NCBI GenBank assembly: GCA_016176405.1
Contig: JACOXG010000001.1
Span: 1 to 48,249 of the forward strand
Length of the DNA: 48,249 nt
Direction: 5' to 3'
From: Candidatus Daviesbacteria bacterium
GTDB lineage: Bacteria; Patescibacteriota; Microgenomatia; Daviesbacterales; UBA10151
Below the pieces are notes generated by a model. The model searched no databases. It saw only the letters and a program-made list of their open reading frames with translations, and was not told where the DNA came from. This document shows, piece after piece, positions 46,868-48,249 of the stretch. The stretch's first letter is position 1; each line of letters begins with the position of its first letter. Both the position numbers and the translations under genes were made by a program.

Positions 46868-48249
<1,382 letters not shown>

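Overview
The window looks like a piece of a compact, AT-rich genome of a Candidate Phyla Radiation (Patescibacteria) bacterium, most like Microgenomates. The signs are: an IF-2 that starts directly at its G domain, an alanyl-tRNA synthetase of only about 600 residues, short HrcA, TIM and HolA proteins, an RNase J/PNPase RNA-decay set, PilN/PilO-like genes, many single-pass surface proteins with Thr/Pro-rich linkers, and almost no metabolism. TGA is a normal stop (for example trxA and ldcA), which argues against the recoded SR1/Gracilibacteria lineages. No rRNA, tRNA, CRISPR array, transposase or prophage was seen. The taxonomic placement is inference.

Layout. 1-5.0 kb, minus strand: a methyltransferase cut by the edge, a FemAB-type ligase, a SurA-N-like membrane protein, a G5/3D-domain cell-wall protein and a PcrA/UvrD helicase. 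5.0-9.1 kb, plus: an unknown protein, thioredoxin, an alkyltransferase-like protein, TIM, an LCP-family protein and a HolA-like clamp-loader subunit. 9.1-11.6 kb, minus: rpsT, pilN-like, pilO-like, an unlisted 58-residue membrane protein and an FN3/dockerin protein. 11.8-17.6 kb, plus: murJ, lepA with a non-AUG start, a small unknown, a phosphodiester glycosidase and an LD-carboxypeptidase. 17.7-25 kb: NAD kinase (minus), a CIRCE-controlled hrcA-grpE-dnaK operon, a membrane protein and a DUF433/DUF5615 toxin-antitoxin pair bracketed by 19-bp direct repeats, a second CIRCE with dnaJ, then RDD and slipin genes. 25.2-35 kb: nusA (frame broken), infB, a degenerate DHH-fold protein, rpsO, pnp, a Lon-type AAA+ ATPase without protease, and RNase J. 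35-46.3 kb: ftsK, tsaC, a RodZ-like protein, small membrane proteins, alaS, an actin-fold/TM/baseplate-J-like protein, sortase, ruvX and mltG. The right edge holds rpoB, frame-broken and missing the rifampicin-pocket segment.

Three patterns cut across the genes. First, a structured element of about 150-220 nt occurs three times (near 246-420, 28192-28410 and 39256-39480). Its stems are kept while their sequence changes (covariation), and one G5 run can pair with either of two C5 runs. It is the best candidate here for an undescribed RNA or mobile structured element. Second, many transcription-unit starts have a TATAAT-like hexamer ending only 5-9 nt before the start codon, which implies widespread leaderless mRNAs, while internal operon genes keep Shine-Dalgarno sites. 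Third, short palindromic or low-complexity repeats lie in frame inside housekeeping genes (pcrA twice, lepA, femX-like, holA, grpE, and the nusA and dnaK tails), much like Rickettsia palindromic elements.

Functionally the window joins cell-wall building and surface display (FemAB, 3D protein, LCP, MurJ, LdcA, MltG, sortase), protein folding under HrcA/CIRCE control, the nusA-infB-DHH-rpsO-pnp translation/decay locus, and replication/repair genes. The nusA and rpoB breaks each remove conserved sequence from a gene that should be essential, so assembly error must be excluded before they are read as biology.
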